From Lishizhenia sp. (GTDB lineage: Bacteria > Bacteroidota > Bacteroidia > Flavobacteriales_D > Crocinitomicaceae), in contig SKHH01000128.1 in assembly GCA_007117055.1 (NCBI GenBank), forward strand, positions 1 to 8,613: a DNA stretch of 8,613 bases. Direction: 5' to 3'. Within the stretch, counting starts at the first letter, position 1; the number at the start of each line of letters is the position of its first letter. Positions 7,173-8,613 of this stretch are shown one piece after another. The position numbers and the translations under genes are program-made. Under the pieces are notes generated by a model that was given only the letters and a program-made list of their open reading frames with translations, had not been told where the DNA came from and made no database searches.

Positions 7173-7604
7173 TTAATACGGTTCTTTACCGCCGTAATAT
7201 TCTACGAAATTATTTTCTGTTTCTTCGAGTCGAATTTTTACCAACTCACCGCCAGCCTCTCGTATAGGCGTTTCAATTTGTTCCCAAACCTTAATGGCTA
7301 CATTTTCTGTTGAAGCCATGATGTTTTTTAAAAAAGGCACGTCCAAATTCAAATTTCGGTGATCCAAAGGCTCAATAACGTAGTCTTTAATAATTCTACT
7401 CAATTCCTTTAAATCAATAACAAAACCAGTCATTTCACTTGGTTTTCCTTTTACTGTAACGAAAATATTAAAATTATGCCCATGCCAATTTTTATTGGCA
7501 CACCTTCCAAATACTTCTTCATTTTTGGCTTCACTCCAGTCCTCTCGCCACAATTTATGCGCAGCGTTGAAGTGTTCTCGTCTTGTTATATATACTGTTT
7601 TCAA
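7173..7604 (-). CDS. 6-pyruvoyltetrahydropterin synthase / QueD-family protein
   Basis: A PTPS-fold enzyme acting on dihydroneopterin triphosphate, the FolE product. It would make 6-pyruvoyltetrahydropterin (biopterin route) or 6-carboxytetrahydropterin (QueD, queuosine route). Counting from a TTG start at 7604 (143 residues), the Zn ligands are His16 (FNAAH), His41 and His43 (HGHN); the catalytic Cys35 stands in C-x5-HGH; Asp81-His82 (LDHRNLN) and Glu128 (LEETENN) complete the active site. Five residues between Cys and HGH resemble mammalian PTPS (CNNPNGHGH), whereas E. coli QueD has three. That and the folE neighbour favour a PTPS-like role, but motif spacing alone is not decisive. An upstream in-frame ATG at 7643 would add 13 residues. 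I prefer 7604 because the product then begins MKTVYITRREHFNAAH, the same distance to the Zn His as in QueD, and because a promoter-like TATTTTTG lies inside the added segment. First gene of the presumed ptpS-folE-yaaA operon. Confidence 0.93.
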   Translation of the reverse strand: MKTVYITRREHFNAAHKLWREDWSEAKNEEVFGRCANKNWHGHNFNIFVTVKGKPSEMTGFVIDLKELSRIIKDYVIEPLDHRNLNLDVPFLKNIMASTENVAIKVWEQIETPIREAGGELVKIRLEETENNFVEYYGGKEPY

Positions 7605-7620
7605 CGAATTAATTTTGTTG

Positions 7621-7628
7621 CAAAAATA
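7621..7628 (-). promoter_or_regulatory. Candidate -7 box for the ptpS-folE-yaaA operon
   Basis: On the minus strand TATTTTTG fits TAnnTTTG perfectly. Transcription would begin near 7615, leaving roughly a 10-base leader before the TTG start at 7604 and excluding the ATG at 7643. No TTG is found about 20 bases upstream, so the -33 element is missing or degenerate. Motif evidence only. Confidence 0.35.
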
Positions 7629-7794
7629 CAAAGGATCAATCATAAAGAGGCCTTATCGCATAGAAAAGATTTTATTTGTCACATAGATAAATGCGCAGTT
7701 GTTTAGGTGAAAATGGAAAAAATCACCAAAATTTTCTGCTGCTTAACATATTGAAATCATCTTTTTAACTATCTTAATATGAAAATTTATAAAA

Positions 7795-8493
7795 ATGATT
7801 ACAACAAACCATTCCATTAAAACATGGGCGGAAGACGATCGTCCGAGAGAAAAAATGGCTCTGAAAGGAAGAAGTGCTTTGAGTGATTCTGAACTATTAG
7901 CTATTTTATTAGGTTCAGGAACTCGGTCAAAATCAGCAGTTGATTTAGCCCAAGAAATTATGAAAGATGCTCAATTTGACCTCAATAAATTGGGTAAATT
8001 TTCCCTCAATGAATTGAAAAAATTCTCTGGAGTAGGAACAGCTAAAGCAATCACTTTAATTGCAGCGCTAGAACTAGGAAGAAGACGGACTGAAACACCA
8101 GAAAACTTACCCTTAAAAATATCTTCAAGTAAGGATGTGTATCGATTACTTAAATCGAGCTTCATGGATTTGCAGCACGAAGAGTTTTATGTAATTGGGT
8201 TGAATTCGGGTAATCGTATTATACAAACTCAATTGATTTCGAAAGGTGGCATCAACGGAACCGTAGCAGATGGAAAAGTGATTTTTAAACACCTTATTGA
8301 CATGAAAGCTACGGCCTGTATTTTTGCACACAATCATCCATCAGGAGCATTAAGACCAAGTAATCAAGATATTTCACTGACAAAACGATTTAAAGAATTC
8401 GGAAAACTGGTCGATATTTCTGTGTTGGATCATGTAATATTTACAGATAATGGTTACTATAGTTTTTCAGATGAAGGCGTAATGCCAGTTTAA
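7795..8493 (+). CDS. radC: RadC family JAB-domain protein
   Basis: RadC-type protein of 232 residues, historically called a DNA repair protein, although that role was later questioned; the biochemical function remains uncertain. Residues 7-100 form the N-terminal UPF0758 helical part, with WAEDDRPREKM (11-21), LSDSELLAILLGSGT (29-43) and a helix-hairpin-helix segment FSGVGTAKAITLIAALELGRR (77-97). The C-terminal JAB/JAMM metalloprotease-like domain has HEEFYVIGLN (128-137), GTVADG (155-160) and the metal site HNHPSG-x4-PSNQD with His179, His181 and Asp192, followed by ISVLDHVI (208-215). Nothing appears truncated. The ATG at 7795 gives the expected N-terminus. The gene is divergent from ptpS with about 190 bases between the preferred starts. 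No convincing TAnnTTTG box was found before it; TTG at 7751 with TATCTTAA at 7770 is a poor candidate. GGTGA and TCACC at about 7707-7728 form a small inverted repeat there. Confidence 0.97.
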   Translation: MITTNHSIKTWAEDDRPREKMALKGRSALSDSELLAILLGSGTRSKSAVDLAQEIMKDAQFDLNKLGKFSLNELKKFSGVGTAKAITLIAALELGRRRTETPENLPLKISSSKDVYRLLKSSFMDLQHEEFYVIGLNSGNRIIQTQLISKGGINGTVADGKVIFKHLIDMKATACIFAHNHPSGALRPSNQDISLTKRFKEFGKLVDISVLDHVIFTDNGYYSFSDEGVMPV

Positions 8494-8517
8494 TATTTTT
8501 TAAAGGAAGTTTATTCG

Positions 8518-8546
8518 TTGCAAAAATAAAGCTACATTTATCTTTT
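8518..8546 (+). promoter_or_regulatory. Candidate promoter overlapping the radC terminator
   Basis: TTG at 8518-8520, an 18-base spacer and TATCTTTT at 8539-8546 match the Bacteroidota promoter pattern except for the final G of the -7 box. Initiation would fall near 8550-8553, inside the 5' arm of the terminator hairpin. It would serve the gene that may begin at 8591. Motif match only. Confidence 0.35.
8521..8528 (-). promoter_or_regulatory. Minus-strand -7-like box pointing into radC
   Basis: TATTTTTG on the minus strand is a perfect TAnnTTTG match and lies within the same 12-mer (GTTGCAAAAATA on the plus strand) seen at the ptpS box. It points towards the 3' end of radC, so it would give an antisense transcript. 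No -33 TTG is present at the usual distance. It may be fortuitous in AT-rich DNA. Confidence 0.2.
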
Positions 8547-8583
8547 AAATGCCTTATAAATGGCGTTTAAATTACTTTTTTTT
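8544..8583 (+). terminator. Intrinsic terminator after radC
   Basis: TTTAAATGCC (8544-8553) pairs with GGCGTTTAAA (8562-8571): ten pairs with one T-G wobble and an 8-base loop. After a four-base gap come eight T residues (8576-8583). It lies 50 bases past the radC stop and only 7 bases before the ATG at 8591. Confidence 0.7.
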
Positions 8584-8590
8584 ACAAAAC

Positions 8591-8613
8591 ATGGATAATA
8601 CGCTTGTCATATT
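8591..8613 (+). CDS. Possible start of a further gene, cut by the right edge
   Basis: ATG at 8591 opens a frame reading MDNTLVI before the window ends. Many flavobacterial polyprenol-phosphate mannosyltransferase-like GT2 proteins begin with a similar LVI-PTYNE strand, but seven residues cannot establish this. The start follows the radC terminator by 7 bases, with an A-rich upstream stretch and no Shine-Dalgarno. Confidence 0.35.

Noticed and set aside
7707..7728. Inverted repeat GGTGA-N12-TCACC in the ptpS-radC divergent region as an operator
   Set aside because: Five-base arms in AT-rich DNA are expected by chance; there is no second copy and no regulator gene nearby.
7751..7777. TTG-N16-TATCTTAA as the radC promoter
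   Set aside because: Only four of six fixed positions match the -7 box and the spacer is short, so it was not listed as a feature.

Overview
The window reads as a piece of a Bacteroidota chromosome, most likely Flavobacteriales. Support comes from the AT-rich base composition, the lack of Shine-Dalgarno sequences before most starts, promoter-like TAnnTTTG boxes, and protein sequences that look flavobacterial (SucC, the FolE/PTPS pair, RadC). It is ordinary core chromosome. I saw no insertion sequence, phage gene, CRISPR array, tRNA or rRNA.

Layout, left to right. (1) A plus-strand pyruvate carboxylase gene enters from the left edge without about 250 N-terminal codons and ends at 2687. (2) A 417-base gap (2688-3104) is not empty. 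It can fold into a closing long-range helix with several internal hairpins, followed by an intrinsic terminator and then a separate promoter-like site; I propose a structured RNA of unknown family. (3) sucC (3105-4316) ends in a clear terminator with a GAAA tetraloop. (4) map (methionine aminopeptidase) and, 3 bases later, an unrecognised multi-span membrane protein form a plus-strand pair. (5) A minus-strand cluster, transcribed as ptpS, folE, yaaA, converges on that pair; the two stop codons overlap. (6) radC runs on the plus strand, divergent from ptpS. It is followed by a terminator whose 5' arm overlaps a promoter-like site, and then by the first codons of another gene at the right edge.

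Functional links. Pyruvate carboxylase refills oxaloacetate, and succinyl-CoA synthetase makes ATP in the same cycle, so the left third is central carbon metabolism; the SucD partner is not in the window. FolE turns GTP into dihydroneopterin triphosphate, which is the substrate of the adjacent PTPS-family enzyme, so these two genes plausibly form one pterin route. YaaA, an oxidative-stress protein, appears to be co-transcribed with them. map and radC are housekeeping.

The observations most worth a second look are the possible structured RNA upstream of sucC, the overlapping terminator and promoter after radC, the UUG starts of folE and probably ptpS, and the unknown membrane protein behind map. 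No clearly new system is evident.
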